Below are positions 25,666 to 35,723 of a DNA stretch of 64,000 bases, one piece after another. The DNA comes from an uncultured Christensenellaceae bacterium (GTDB lineage Bacteria > Bacillota > Clostridia > Christensenellales > UBA3700): assembly GCA_910588545.1 (NCBI GenBank), contig CAJUOU010000001.1, positions 124,001 through 188,000 of the forward strand. The letters are read 5' to 3'. Numbering within the stretch: position 1 is the first letter of the stretch; every line of letters begins with the position of its first letter. The notes beneath the pieces were generated by a model that saw nothing but the letters and a program-made list of their open reading frames with translations, had not been told where the DNA came from and ran no database searches. The position numbers were made by a program, and so were the translations under genes.

Positions 25666-26049
25666 ATGAATAAATCTGTGCAAAGGGATATCGTATATGA
25701 AGTGCTGAAAAGCACAAAGGAACACCCGACAGCGGATACGGTTTACGAAATGGCAAGGGAACTTGCTCCTAATATTTCAAAAGGGACTGTTTACCGCAAC
25801 TTAAATCAGTTAGTCGACAATGGTATGGCAATTAAAGTTCCTGCCGTGCTTGAAAAGGATAGATTTGATGCCGACATTAGCAGGCACAGTCATTTGATTT
25901 GCGAAAAATGCGGTGCTGTTATTGATTTTGACGATAGTAAATACAAAATAAATATAAAGTTAAATGAAAGTAATGGTGCTGTTCCAAAAAGCTATAGCTT
26001 GGTTTATTACGGACTTTGTCCTAAATGTAGCGGCAAAATCGATAAATAA
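25666..26049 (+). CDS. perR: Fur-family regulator, PerR-like
   Basis: 127 residues. A winged helix (residues 1-75, with HPTADTVYEMA and SKGTVYRNLNQLVDNG) is followed by a metal-binding dimerisation domain. DRFDADISRHSHLICEKCGAV carries the Asp-His-His peroxide-sensing ligands typical of PerR, and two CxxC pairs (CEKC, CPKC) form the structural zinc site. PerR represses peroxide-defence genes until oxidised. The rubrerythrin gene starts 116 bp downstream, a natural target. A perfect palindrome overlaps its own promoter. Fur cannot be fully excluded from sequence alone. Confidence 0.85.
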   Translation: MNKSVQRDIVYEVLKSTKEHPTADTVYEMARELAPNISKGTVYRNLNQLVDNGMAIKVPAVLEKDRFDADISRHSHLICEKCGAVIDFDDSKYKINIKLNESNGAVPKSYSLVYYGLCPKCSGKIDK

Positions 26050-26164
26050 CAATTTGTCATGAGCTTTGCAAAAAGTCCATTTGAATATATAAAAAGTATT
26101 TAGGCAATAATTTTTATGTTGTTGCAAAAAATAAAATTAAAACAATTTATAAGGAGATAAATTT

Positions 26165-26710
26165 ATGAAAAAATTTGTTTGTTCTGTATGTGGTTATGTT
26201 CACGAAGGGGATTCTGCCCCAGCTAAATGCCCTCAATGTGGTGTGCCTGCTAGCAAATTCAACGAAATGAAAGATGCTGTAATGACTTGGGCAACCGAGC
26301 ACGTTGTAGGTAGTGCTAAAGATTTGGAGCAAGAAGTTATCGCCGGTCTTAAAGCTAACTTCGAGGGCGAGTGCACAGAAGTTGGTATGTATCTTGCTAT
26401 GAGCCGTCAAGCAGATAGAGAGGGTTATCCTGAAATTGCTGAGGCTTATAAGAGATATGCTTTGGAAGAAGCTGAACACGCAGCAAAATTTGCAGAGCTT
26501 TTGGGTAATGTTTTGACAGATAGCACAAAACGTAATCTTGAGATGAGAGCAGAGGCAGAGAACGGTGCTTGTGCAGGTAAATTTGAACTTGCGAAACTTG
26601 CTAAACAATTAGGCTATGATGCTGTACACGATACTGTACACGAAATGGCGAAAGATGAGGCAAGACACGGTCAAGGTTTCCAAGGTCTATTGAATAGATA
26701 TTTTAAATAA
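26165..26710 (+). CDS. Rubrerythrin with N-terminal rubredoxin domain (reverse rubrerythrin)
   Basis: 181 residues. The rubredoxin-like domain comes first (Cys6, Cys9, Cys22, Cys25 in CSVCGY and CPQCGV), then a ferritin-like di-iron domain with GECTEVGMYLAMSRQA, EEAEHAAKF and KDEARHGQGF. In ordinary rubrerythrins the order is opposite. Reverse rubrerythrins in clostridia act as NAD(P)H-linked peroxide and oxygen reductases and are PerR targets. AAGGAG precedes ATG 26165. No operator like the one at 25613 was found upstream, so co-control would require read-through or a diverged site. Confidence 0.92.
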   Translation: MKKFVCSVCGYVHEGDSAPAKCPQCGVPASKFNEMKDAVMTWATEHVVGSAKDLEQEVIAGLKANFEGECTEVGMYLAMSRQADREGYPEIAEAYKRYALEEAEHAAKFAELLGNVLTDSTKRNLEMRAEAENGACAGKFELAKLAKQLGYDAVHDTVHEMAKDEARHGQGFQGLLNRYFK

Positions 26711-26724
26711 TAGTATAGCAAATG

Positions 26725-26751
26725 AAAGTGGCAGATTTCTGCCACTTTTTT
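26725..26751 (+). terminator. Terminator after rubrerythrin
   Basis: Stem AAAGTGGCAGA/TCTGCCACTTT followed by TTT, 14 bp after the stop. Confidence 0.85.
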
Positions 26752-26907
26752 GTTTGCACAAACTAATTAATTGGTAATTATATTGATTACATTTTTGGTA
26801 AATCACAACATTGATTAATAACGAAATAGTTTAAAGTTTTAATATTTATTTAGATTTTGGCAAATTTGTTCATGAATTTTTGTTTTTACTTACCACATAC
26901 TAATTGT

Positions 26908-27276
26908 ATGAAATATGTAGTATCGTATATAGGCAATTTTATTTGGAGGTTATTGGGTGGAGTTTGGCTTGCTGCAATTTGGTTTTTGATTGGAGTTGCT
27001 TTGACGATAACCATTGTAGGATATCCTTTGGCGGTAAATTGTTTTAGGATAGGTTGGCTGTGTTTAAAACCTACAAACAAGCGGGTAGGTGTGTATTTTG
27101 AAAAATATTTGCTATTAAATTTGCTTTGGTCTGTTTTGGTCGGTTGGATGATAATTCCTTTTGCGGTACTTTCCATAACGCTTCATATTTTGAGCATTTT
27201 TGGTATCCCTTTAATTTTGCAGTGGGTTAAGGTAGGAAAAGTTTGTATGTTTCCTTTTGGGGCTATTATTAAATAA
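26908..27276 (+). CDS. YccF-family inner-membrane protein
   Basis: About 122 residues from ATG 26908. The motif IGNFIWRLLGGVWLAAIWFLIGVALTITIVGYPLAVNCFRI and a second hydrophobic half match the YccF duplicated membrane domain. Two to three transmembrane segments are predicted by eye. YccF function is not known. The start is uncertain: ATG 26872 or a TTG at 26857 would add 12 or 17 residues, but the family begins near GN-IW and none of the starts has a clear ribosome site. Confidence 0.7.
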   Translation: MKYVVSYIGNFIWRLLGGVWLAAIWFLIGVALTITIVGYPLAVNCFRIGWLCLKPTNKRVGVYFEKYLLLNLLWSVLVGWMIIPFAVLSITLHILSIFGIPLILQWVKVGKVCMFPFGAIIK

Positions 27277-27357
27277 TAGCCTTAATTTTTCAATAGGCAT
27301 TGATTTTTAAACTTTTATATGATATAATATTTAAAATTATAATACATAGGGGATAAT

Positions 27358-30300
27358 ATGATTTACAATTTCAAGCAAGAAAATTTTAATAAATTCGAAG
27401 TTTTCGAAATAAATAAAATGCGACCTAGGAGCTACTACATACCTTTTGGCAGTTTGGATAAAATGTATGACAATACATATTTGACTGAGCGCTACAACAG
27501 TGATATGGTAACTATCCTTAACGGAGTTTGGAATATTTTATACTTTGACGACTGCAGAAAGTTAGAGGCGGAGTTTGACACTCAGGCTAACACTTTTAAG
27601 TTCAGCAAAATAAAAGTACCTGGCTGTATTCAATACCAAGGGATAGAGGCTCCTTGTTATGTCAACCAAAGATACGAATTTAAACCTAATTTACCAAATG
27701 TGCCAAAGGATTCTCCGGTAACATTATTCCATAAGTTGATTAATTTGGAAAAAGTTACCGATAACGAAGTTTTGACTTTTTTGGGTGTTTCTTCTTGTTT
27801 GGAACTGTATATAAACGGCGAGTTTGTAGGTTACAGCGAGGGCTCGCATAACCAAGCCGAGTTTAATGTTGCGCAATATTTGCAAAACGGCGAAAACGAA
27901 ATCGTATGTCTTGTTTACAAATGGTGTAATGGTAGTTATCTTGAGTGTCAGGATATGTTTCGCAATACAGGTATTTTCCGCGATGTTTACTTGACACATT
28001 ATGGTACTACTTTTGTAAGAGATTTTACTATAGAGCCACGTTATTTGTCTAAAGGCAGGTATGAGCTTTATATTTGGGCTGATGTCGTAGGTAGTTTGTA
28101 CAGTTTGATTTACACTATCAAAAAAGGGGATGAAGTATTACATACTATTACTACCAACAGTGGCGAAAAAATAAGATATATTTTGGATAATGCCATTGAG
28201 TGGACTGCCGAAACCCCGGAGCTTTATACATTGGAATTACAGCTTATTGATAATAAAGGTATTGCAATGTGTCTTCGCCGTGACTTTGGTTTGAAAGACA
28301 TTAAAATAAGAGGAAATGTACTTTATTTTAACGATGTTGCAATAAAAATAAGGGGAGTTAATCACCATGATAGTAATGAGAGTACAGGTTACTATATGAC
28401 TACCGAAGACTATTTGCGAGATATCGAGGCTATGAAAGCGTTGAATGTAAATGCTGTACGTACTTCACATTATCCTCCTGACCCTATATTTATTTTAATG
28501 TGTGAACATTATGGCTTGTATGTCATTGATGAGGCAGATATCGAGACACACGGAGTATTGCATAAGGAATATTGGCACCCAAAAGCTATAAGCCACAATT
28601 TGAAATGGAAAGAGCATTATTGGGACAGAGTAAGAAGAATGTACGAGCGTGATAAAAACTCTGTTGCAGTGACAATGTGGTCGTTAGGTAATGAGTCGCA
28701 CGGATATAAGTGTCAAGATTATTGCTATAAAAATTTAAAGAAAGTCACTAATATTCCTATTCATTACGAAGCTGTAATTCGTACAAAAAGGTTTGCTTAC
28801 GACGTAATATCCGAAATGTACAGTGCTCCTGATAAATTTCAAAAATATCTTGAAGACAAATTGCCTTCTAAATTTTACAACAAGCCTTATATGCTTTGCG
28901 AGTATGCTCATAGTATGGGTGTAGGTCCTGGCGATTTGGATTATTATTGGGATAAATGGTACCAAAAAGCAAGCTTATTGGGTGGCTTGATTTGGGAATG
29001 GCGTGACCACGTGGTAAAACACTCGGAAAAAGATGCAAAATATTTATATACTTATGGTGGTGACCACGGCGAGAAAAAACATGATAGCAACTTCTGTGTA
29101 GACGGGTTAATGTATCCTGACGGCAGGCCTCATACAGGTGCATTGTGTATGAAAAATGTTTACAGCCCTGTAAGAACATATAAAGACAGCAACTGTTTTA
29201 TTGTTTGCAATAGGCAAGATTTTTTAAGTACGGAAAATATTGAGATTTGTTGGAAAGTTTACGAAAGCGGAATCGAACAAAGCTCGGGTGTTGTGGAACA
29301 AATTATAAGTCCTAAGGAGAATGTTCAAATAACTCCTTATATATTAAAAGACCTTACAAAGGATGTATATATTGTCTTTACTTATACCTCGAAATCAAAC
29401 GGAAATGTTTTGGGCGAAGATTGTATTTTATTAAATGAAAACATTGCGAAAATCGATATTAAATCGGGTACGGAGGTAATAAATAGCGGTGAGAATATAA
29501 GAATAAGTTTTGACGGCGGAGTGCTTGTAATCAATTTGCTTAACGGACTTATTTCGAGCTATAAGCTTGACGGAGTTCAACTTATAAATAATAAACCTCT
29601 AAGAGCTGATGGCTTATCCGGACTTGTTGGCAATGTGTTTGCTGCACCAATCGATAACTATATGTATACTACCAAAATACTTGAAAAACAAGGCATAAAC
29701 AAATTGAAAGTAGTGTTTGACAGCATAAGCTATACGGAAAACCCTTGTGTGGTAAAAACAACTCATTTAATGGTATCGGGTAAAACTCCGTTAATTAAGT
29801 ACAACACTACTTATACAATAGGCAAGAGGGGAGAGTTTAAAGTGGATAGCGAATTTATCTCGCTTGGCGGAAAATACGATTTGCCTAAAATTGGATATAA
29901 CCTAGAGATGGCAAAAAACTTTAAAAATATAGAGTATTACGGCTACGGAAATGTGGAGAATTATTCCGACTTTATCAATCAAGCAAAACTTGGAATATTT
30001 AAAACAACTACGGGAGAAATGCTAGAGCCTTATATTAAACCTCAGGAGTCAGGTAATAGGTGTGGTGTACGTTTTGCAAAAGTTACCAATGACGACGGAT
30101 TAGGACTTGAGTTTATTGCGGATGGAAAACCGTTTAACTTTAATGCTAAAACTACTACGGAAGATAATTTGATATCTGCAAATCATCTTGAAGATGTTAA
30201 AATTATGGATTTAAATAATATCTCCATTGACGGTTTTGTACGCGGTATAGGTTCGAATAGTTGCGGACCTGATACACGTGATAAATTTAAGTATATTTTA

Positions 30301-30366
30301 TCTAAACATAATCCGTTTACCTTTTCGTTTATGGTAAGACCGATTAGAAAGGAGAATAAAAACTAA
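27358..30366 (+). CDS. lacZ: GH2 beta-galactosidase (LacZ type)
   Basis: 1002 residues, the length of E. coli LacZ. Jelly-roll domain with FRNTGIFRDVYL, TIM barrel with IRGVNHHD, VRTSHYPPDP and DEADIETHG, acid/base Glu446 in LGNESHG, nucleophile Glu515 in LCEYAHSMG, and a C-terminal small-chain-like domain. It hydrolyses lactose and other beta-galactosides, and having no signal peptide it acts in the cytoplasm. GGGG near 27350 is the likely ribosome site. No lactose transporter is nearby. The next gene starts within its stop codon. Confidence 0.93.
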   Translation: MIYNFKQENFNKFEVFEINKMRPRSYYIPFGSLDKMYDNTYLTERYNSDMVTILNGVWNILYFDDCRKLEAEFDTQANTFKFSKIKVPGCIQYQGIEAPCYVNQRYEFKPNLPNVPKDSPVTLFHKLINLEKVTDNEVLTFLGVSSCLELYINGEFVGYSEGSHNQAEFNVAQYLQNGENEIVCLVYKWCNGSYLECQDMFRNTGIFRDVYLTHYGTTFVRDFTIEPRYLSKGRYELYIWADVVGSLYSLIYTIKKGDEVLHTITTNSGEKIRYILDNAIEWTAETPELYTLELQLIDNKGIAMCLRRDFGLKDIKIRGNVLYFNDVAIKIRGVNHHDSNESTGYYMTTEDYLRDIEAMKALNVNAVRTSHYPPDPIFILMCEHYGLYVIDEADIETHGVLHKEYWHPKAISHNLKWKEHYWDRVRRMYERDKNSVAVTMWSLGNESHGYKCQDYCYKNLKKVTNIPIHYEAVIRTKRFAYDVISEMYSAPDKFQKYLEDKLPSKFYNKPYMLCEYAHSMGVGPGDLDYYWDKWYQKASLLGGLIWEWRDHVVKHSEKDAKYLYTYGGDHGEKKHDSNFCVDGLMYPDGRPHTGALCMKNVYSPVRTYKDSNCFIVCNRQDFLSTENIEICWKVYESGIEQSSGVVEQIISPKENVQITPYILKDLTKDVYIVFTYTSKSNGNVLGEDCILLNENIAKIDIKSGTEVINSGENIRISFDGGVLVINLLNGLISSYKLDGVQLINNKPLRADGLSGLVGNVFAAPIDNYMYTTKILEKQGINKLKVVFDSISYTENPCVVKTTHLMVSGKTPLIKYNTTYTIGKRGEFKVDSEFISLGGKYDLPKIGYNLEMAKNFKNIEYYGYGNVENYSDFINQAKLGIFKTTTGEMLEPYIKPQESGNRCGVRFAKVTNDDGLGLEFIADGKPFNFNAKTTTEDNLISANHLEDVKIMDLNNISIDGFVRGIGSNSCGPDTRDKFKYILSKHNPFTFSFMVRPIRKENKN

Positions 30367-31406
30367 TGCAATTTATTGCTTTTGATTTAGAGAGTACGGA
30401 TGGTTGTTTTTCAAGTGGCAATATTTGCGAGTTTGGCTATTGCGTTGCAAACGAAAAATTCGAGATTGAAAAGCAAGATAATATATTGATTAGGCCTATA
30501 GGCAAAATGAATTTTGCCTATTATAGGGTAAAACTTGCTTATCCATTAAAAGTTTATTATAGGTCTCCGTCTTTTGCAGAAAACTATGCGAAAATCGGGG
30601 CTATTTTGCAAAAACCCGATTGCGTAGTGTTAGGACATGCCATACACAACGACATAGTAGGTATTAACAGCGCTTGCAATGTCAATACGTTAAAACCATA
30701 TAATTTTGTCTTTGTCGACACTCAAATTTTATTTAGCATATACAAAGGTGCTTCGGGCGTTATAAGTCTTGACAAAATTGCGGAGGAGATTGGGGAACAG
30801 TTCAATCATCACAGAGCGGATGAGGATGCCAGACTTTCGCTTTTAACCCTCAAGTACATTTGCGAGAAAGAAAAAATGACTTTTGAGCAACTGATGGCTT
30901 ATTACGAGGCTACAATAGGCGTTAACGACGATGGGGTTATCACAAATTTTGTATCTAAAAAATGTGCGGGACAAGCTCCGTCCATAACAAGCAAAAATTC
31001 CAAACGTAGGATATTGGCAATGTTTGAGCCTGTGCCTGTGGATATTGAGTATATCGATAAAAACAATCCGCTTTACAAAAAAAAGATATTCTTTAACCGT
31101 GACACAATGATTGAAGATATCGATTTGACAAGAGCTGTTTGGACAAAATTGGAGGCTTTGGGTGCCAAAGTTGTACATTTTATCAACAAGTGCGATTTTT
31201 ATATCGGCAATTTGGAGGATAGCGAAAATTTCAGTTGCAAGGTTTTGAGTATGCAAGAGCTTTTGGAAATGGTTGGGGAAATCAATATTGTTTCATATAA
31301 CGATAAAGCCATATTGGAGCGGTATATGGAGTTGAAAGAAGAGCAACGTAAAACCGAAAAATTGAAAAAAGTAAACGATAAAAACAAACAAAGCTTAAAA
31401 AAATGA
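30366..31406 (+). CDS. DnaQ-like 3'-5' exonuclease
   Basis: 346 residues. The N-terminal 175 residues are a DEDD exonuclease: FIAFDLESTDG (Asp, Glu), GHAIHNDIVGI (Asp) and HHRADEDARLSLL (His, Asp). The C-terminal half is not recognised; it has a BRCT-like feel (TRAVWTKLEALGAKVV) but this is weak. It overlaps the lacZ stop by 1 nt, so it is co-translated despite the unrelated role. Proofreading, RNA trimming or DNA repair are all possible. Confidence 0.7.
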   Translation: MQFIAFDLESTDGCFSSGNICEFGYCVANEKFEIEKQDNILIRPIGKMNFAYYRVKLAYPLKVYYRSPSFAENYAKIGAILQKPDCVVLGHAIHNDIVGINSACNVNTLKPYNFVFVDTQILFSIYKGASGVISLDKIAEEIGEQFNHHRADEDARLSLLTLKYICEKEKMTFEQLMAYYEATIGVNDDGVITNFVSKKCAGQAPSITSKNSKRRILAMFEPVPVDIEYIDKNNPLYKKKIFFNRDTMIEDIDLTRAVWTKLEALGAKVVHFINKCDFYIGNLEDSENFSCKVLSMQELLEMVGEINIVSYNDKAILERYMELKEEQRKTEKLKKVNDKNKQSLKK

Positions 31407-31526
31407 GTGTTTGTGACTGATGGTGCAATAAAATTTGATTTTATTTGTTTTGTTGCCAAAACCGTTGCTTATTATTAATATAATTAAAAATTATTTGTCG
31501 ATTGAGCATAAATTGATATTGCTTGC

Positions 31527-31555
31527 TTGACAAATATTTTTTTATCGTGTAAAAT
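31527..31555 (+). promoter_or_regulatory. ileS promoter
   Basis: TTGACA (31527-31532), 17-bp spacer, TAAAAT (31550-31555). The leader of about 80 nt has a 9-bp hairpin (CTTCGCAAA/TTTGCGGAG near 31598-31621) but no T-box motif. Confidence 0.75.
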
Positions 31556-31640
31556 AGGTAAGATAATTTATTTTATAAAATATATAATAAATACAATCTT
31601 CGCAAATTTTTGTTTGCGGAGTAAAAAATAGGAGTATGCT

Positions 31641-34600
31641 ATGTACAAGAAAGTTGATTCTAGTATGGATTTTTGTTCTCGCGAAAAGGAAATCATAGAT
31701 TTTTGGAACGAGAATAAGATTTTTGAAAAAAGCGTAAATAAAAACGACGGTAAGCCGTATTTTACTTTTTTTGACGGTCCACCGACTGCAAATGGTAAAC
31801 CTCATATAGGGCATATTTTGACCCGTGTTATGAAAGATATTATCCCACGTTACAAGACTATGAAAGGTTATAAAGTTTTGCGTAAAGCTGGTTGGGATAC
31901 TCACGGATTGCCTGTAGAACTAGAGGTTGAAAAACTACTAGGAATCGACGGTAAAAAAGAGATTGAAAATTATGGTATAGAGCCTTTTATCAAAAAATGC
32001 AAGGAAAGCGTTTGGAAATACAAGGGCGAATGGGAAAAAATGTCCAGCCGAGTAGGTTATTGGGTGGATATGGATGACCCTTATATCACTTACAATGACA
32101 ATTATATTGAGTCTATTTGGTGGGCAGTTAAACAAATTGCCGACAAAGGCTTACTTTATAAAGGACACAAAATCGTGCCTTATTGTCCTCGTTGCGGAAC
32201 AGCACTTTCTTCTCATGAGGTGGCACAGGGCTATAAGGATGTAAAGGAAAAATCCATATTCGTCAAATTTGCAATCAAAGGGGAGCAAAACGCATATTTC
32301 CTTGCTTGGACGACTACTCCTTGGACATTGTTTTCAAACGTTGCACTTTGTATGAATCCTAACGAAAACTATGTGAAAATCAAGGCTAATGACGAAATTA
32401 TCGTAATGGCGGAAGCTTTGGTATCCACTTTGTTTGAAGAGTATGAAGTAATCGATTGCAAAAAAGGTATCGAATATGAAGGTACGGAATATGAGCCGCT
32501 TTTTGATTTGAACACCACAAAGCAAAAGGCATATTATATCACTTGTGACGGCTATGTAACATTGACCGACGGCTCGGGTATTGTACACATTGCTCCTGCA
32601 TTTGGTGAGGATGACGCCAATGTTGGCAGAAAATACAATCTTCCGTTTTTGCAAATGGTTGGCACTGATGGTAAGTTTACCGAAGAGTGCGGTGCAGATT
32701 TTGCGGGCGTATTTTGCAAGGAAGGCGACAAAGCAGTTATCGCAAACCTTAAATCAAGAGGCCTTTTGTTTAAGGAGCTAATGTACGAACACAGCTATCC
32801 ATTCTGTTGGAGATGCGATACACCGCTATTGTACTATGCACGTTCAAGCTGGTTTATCAAAATGACAGCCGTACGCGACAAGTTGCTTAAAAACAATGCG
32901 AGCGTAAATTGGATGCCTCCTACAATCGGTACGGGAAGAATGGGTAATTTCTTGGAGAATGTAATCGATTGGGGTATTTCAAGAGAAAGGTATTGGGGCA
33001 CACCACTACCTATTTGGGTATGCGAGGACTGCGGCGAAACTCATGTAATCGGCTCTAAGGCGGAACTTAAGGAATTGGGCGGTCTTGACAAAGATATAGA
33101 ACTTCACAGACCGTACATTGACGAGGTGGTTATCAAGTGTCCAAAGTGCGGCAAGCCAATGCACAGAACACCGGAAGTTATGGACTGTTGGTTTGACTCG
33201 GGAAGTATGCCTTTTGCACAATGGCACTATCCGTTTGAAAATAAAGACATCTTTGAAAAGCAGTTTCCTGCAGACTTTATCAGCGAGGCAGTTGACCAAA
33301 CAAGAGGATGGTTTTACACCTTGGAGGCAATATCAACATTATTGTTTGACAAAGCACCATTTAAAAATTGTATAGTTTTAGGGCACGTAAACGATAAAGA
33401 CGGTATAAAAATGAGTAAGCATAAGGGCAATGTAGTTGACCCTTGGACAGTGCTTGACAAGCAAGGTGCGGATGCGGTAAGGTGGTATTTCTACACAGGT
33501 TCAAGCCCATGGTTGCCGTCCAGATTCAGTGCGGAAAATGTAAGCGAAGCACAAAGGAAGTTTATGGGTACTTTGTGGAATACGTACGCATTCTTTGTAC
33601 TTTACGCAAATATTGATAAATATGACCCGACAAAATACAATATAAAAGATTGCAAATTGTCGCTAATGGACAAATGGATATTGTCCAAGCTACAAACTTT
33701 GATTGAGGAAGTTGATAGCGATTTAAACGAGTACAAAATCACAGAATCTGCAAGAGCGATTGGCGAGTTTACTGACGAACTTTCTAATTGGTATGTAAGA
33801 AGATGCCGTGACAGATTTTGGGGTAGCAGTATGGATGATGACAAGATTGCTGCATACACAACGCTATACACCACACTTGTAACATTATCAAAAGTTATTG
33901 CACCTTACGTTCCGTTTATTGCGGAGACAATGTACCAAAACTTAGTGGTTAACTTCTTTAAAAACGAGCCGGAAAGCGTACATTTGTGCGATTTCCCTGT
34001 GGCAGATAAAGCGTTTGAGGACAGCAACCTTGAAAAAGATATGAGCTTTGCTATTGCAAGCGTAGAGCTAGGTCGTGCTGCAAGAAACGCATCGAATATG
34101 AAAAACAGACAGCCTTTGGCAAATATCTATATCAAAGCGGATATAAAACTTAATGATATGGGTATGCTTGACATTATCGCAAAGGAATTGAATATCAAAA
34201 AGGCGCAAATCGTGCAGGACAACAGCAGTTTTGTTGGATATGAGATTAAACCTCAACTTAAGACTATTGGCCCTAAGTATGGCAAATTGCTTGGTGGAAT
34301 TCGCGAGTATCTTGCAAATTGTGACGGCAACAAAGTTGTAAGCGATGTAGAAAACGGAGTACACAGCGTAGTAATCAACGGCGTAAATGTAGAGTTTGCA
34401 AAGGAAGATTTGTTGATTGGTACAACAAGCAAAGCAGGTATGTATAGCGAGAGCGACAAAGGCATAACAGTAACAATCGACACAAACTTAACTGACGAAT
34501 TGATTAGAGAGGGTGTTGCAAGAGAACTTGTTTCAAAAATTCAAACAATGCGTAAAGAGGCAGGCTTTGAAGTGACAGACCATATCAATATCGGCTATGT

Positions 34601-34754
34601 TGCAAACGGAATGTCTGCTGAAGTTTTGGCAAGAGACAAGAGCATTTTATCGGACGTATTGGCAGACAGTATAAATAACGGAGCAATCGACGGATATTCT
34701 AAACAATGGAATATAAACGGAGATGAAGTATCATTATATATTCAAAAGGTATAA
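31641..34754 (+). CDS. ileS: Isoleucyl-tRNA synthetase, probably type 2
   Basis: 1037 residues. Class I synthetase that charges tRNA-Ile. The HIGH motif is in FFDGPPTANGKPHIGH, the editing domain has LAWTTTPWTLFSNVAL, and the KMSKH loop is in GIKMSKHKGNVVDPW. The N-terminus and the ISRERYWGTPLPIW segment look like the type-2 (eukaryote-like) branch, which is less sensitive to mupirocin in known cases. The C-terminal zinc motif of type-1 enzymes is missing; internal CPRCG and CPKCG pairs are present. A methyltransferase gene follows after 3 bp. Confidence 0.93.
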   Translation: MYKKVDSSMDFCSREKEIIDFWNENKIFEKSVNKNDGKPYFTFFDGPPTANGKPHIGHILTRVMKDIIPRYKTMKGYKVLRKAGWDTHGLPVELEVEKLLGIDGKKEIENYGIEPFIKKCKESVWKYKGEWEKMSSRVGYWVDMDDPYITYNDNYIESIWWAVKQIADKGLLYKGHKIVPYCPRCGTALSSHEVAQGYKDVKEKSIFVKFAIKGEQNAYFLAWTTTPWTLFSNVALCMNPNENYVKIKANDEIIVMAEALVSTLFEEYEVIDCKKGIEYEGTEYEPLFDLNTTKQKAYYITCDGYVTLTDGSGIVHIAPAFGEDDANVGRKYNLPFLQMVGTDGKFTEECGADFAGVFCKEGDKAVIANLKSRGLLFKELMYEHSYPFCWRCDTPLLYYARSSWFIKMTAVRDKLLKNNASVNWMPPTIGTGRMGNFLENVIDWGISRERYWGTPLPIWVCEDCGETHVIGSKAELKELGGLDKDIELHRPYIDEVVIKCPKCGKPMHRTPEVMDCWFDSGSMPFAQWHYPFENKDIFEKQFPADFISEAVDQTRGWFYTLEAISTLLFDKAPFKNCIVLGHVNDKDGIKMSKHKGNVVDPWTVLDKQGADAVRWYFYTGSSPWLPSRFSAENVSEAQRKFMGTLWNTYAFFVLYANIDKYDPTKYNIKDCKLSLMDKWILSKLQTLIEEVDSDLNEYKITESARAIGEFTDELSNWYVRRCRDRFWGSSMDDDKIAAYTTLYTTLVTLSKVIAPYVPFIAETMYQNLVVNFFKNEPESVHLCDFPVADKAFEDSNLEKDMSFAIASVELGRAARNASNMKNRQPLANIYIKADIKLNDMGMLDIIAKELNIKKAQIVQDNSSFVGYEIKPQLKTIGPKYGKLLGGIREYLANCDGNKVVSDVENGVHSVVINGVNVEFAKEDLLIGTTSKAGMYSESDKGITVTIDTNLTDELIREGVARELVSKIQTMRKEAGFEVTDHINIGYVANGMSAEVLARDKSILSDVLADSINNGAIDGYSKQWNINGDEVSLYIQKV

Positions 34755-34757
34755 TAT

Positions 34758-35624
34758 ATGGCAAAAGTGGCAAACGGATGGAAAGACTATGAAATAATAG
34801 CTACCGGCAACGGGGAAAAATTGGAGAGATGGGGCAAACTTATAATGCTACGCCCCGACCCTCAAGTTATTTGGCCGTCAAAATTCAAACTTTCGTCCTA
34901 CAAAGGCATAAACGCCATATACAAACGCTCCTCAACGGGTGGTGGGGAATGGACTTTTACACAAGACATTCCGCAAAACTTTGTCATAGAGCGAAAAGGT
35001 CTTAAATTTAATTGCAAGTTGATGGGCTTTAAGCACACAGGGTTGTTCCCCGAACAAGCAGTAAATTGGGACAAAATGTCCGAGCTTATCACAAACAGCA
35101 GACGAAAAATAAAAGTGCTTAACCTGTTTGCTTATACGGGCGGTGCAACGGTGGCTTGCGCCAAAGTAGGCGCACACGTAACGCATGTGGATAGTGCAAA
35201 AGCTATGGTGGACAGGGCAAAGCAAAACTGCATATCAAGCGAAGTTGCTACGGAAAACACGCGTTTTATAGTAGATGACTGCAAAAAGTTTATCGAAAAG
35301 GAAATAAGGCGTGGCAACAAATACGATGCAATTATAATGGACCCGCCAAGCTATGGAAGAGGCCCTAACGGCGAGACTTGGAAAATAGAAGAAAATCTTT
35401 TTGATTTGGTAAAACTATGCCGTGAGGTACTTGTGGATAATCCGTTGTTTTTTTTGATAAATTCGTATACAACAGGCTTGCAACCTATAGTGATAAAAAA
35501 TATACTAACAATCGCCCTAAAGGACTTTAAGGCGGAAATAGATGCCTACGAAGTAGCACTGCCAACCAATGAGGGGATAGATTTGCCTTGCGGTTGCAGC
35601 GGACTTGCAACTTTTAAAAGATAA
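34758..35624 (+). CDS. Class I SAM-dependent RNA methyltransferase (RlmI/RlmK-like)
   Basis: 288 residues. The N-terminal part (about 1-95) ends with FNCKLMGFKHTGLFPEQ. The Rossmann domain has LNLFAYTGGATVACAKVGAHVTHVDSAK (SAM loop) and IIMDPPSYGRG, the DPP[SF]-type catalytic motif of rRNA cytosine/guanine methyltransferases. Starts 3 bp after ileS, so it is co-transcribed with a translation gene, which fits rRNA modification. The target base is unknown. Confidence 0.8.
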   Translation: MAKVANGWKDYEIIATGNGEKLERWGKLIMLRPDPQVIWPSKFKLSSYKGINAIYKRSSTGGGEWTFTQDIPQNFVIERKGLKFNCKLMGFKHTGLFPEQAVNWDKMSELITNSRRKIKVLNLFAYTGGATVACAKVGAHVTHVDSAKAMVDRAKQNCISSEVATENTRFIVDDCKKFIEKEIRRGNKYDAIIMDPPSYGRGPNGETWKIEENLFDLVKLCREVLVDNPLFFLINSYTTGLQPIVIKNILTIALKDFKAEIDAYEVALPTNEGIDLPCGCSGLATFKR

Positions 35625-35723
35625 AACCAAAGAGGTCTATCTAAAACAAAAGACACGTCTTTTTAACAGTTTGGGTTATGGTTTACACTAACTAACCCTA
35701 AACGCAAAATACAGGAGGTAAAA

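Noticed and set aside
26147..26608. Minus-strand frame opposite rubrerythrin
   Set aside because: It lies inside a clear rubrerythrin gene and gives no family resemblance; it is a shadow frame.
31562..31640. T-box or other amino-acid riboswitch before ileS
   Set aside because: The leader is only about 80 nt, with one simple hairpin and no T-box core sequence.
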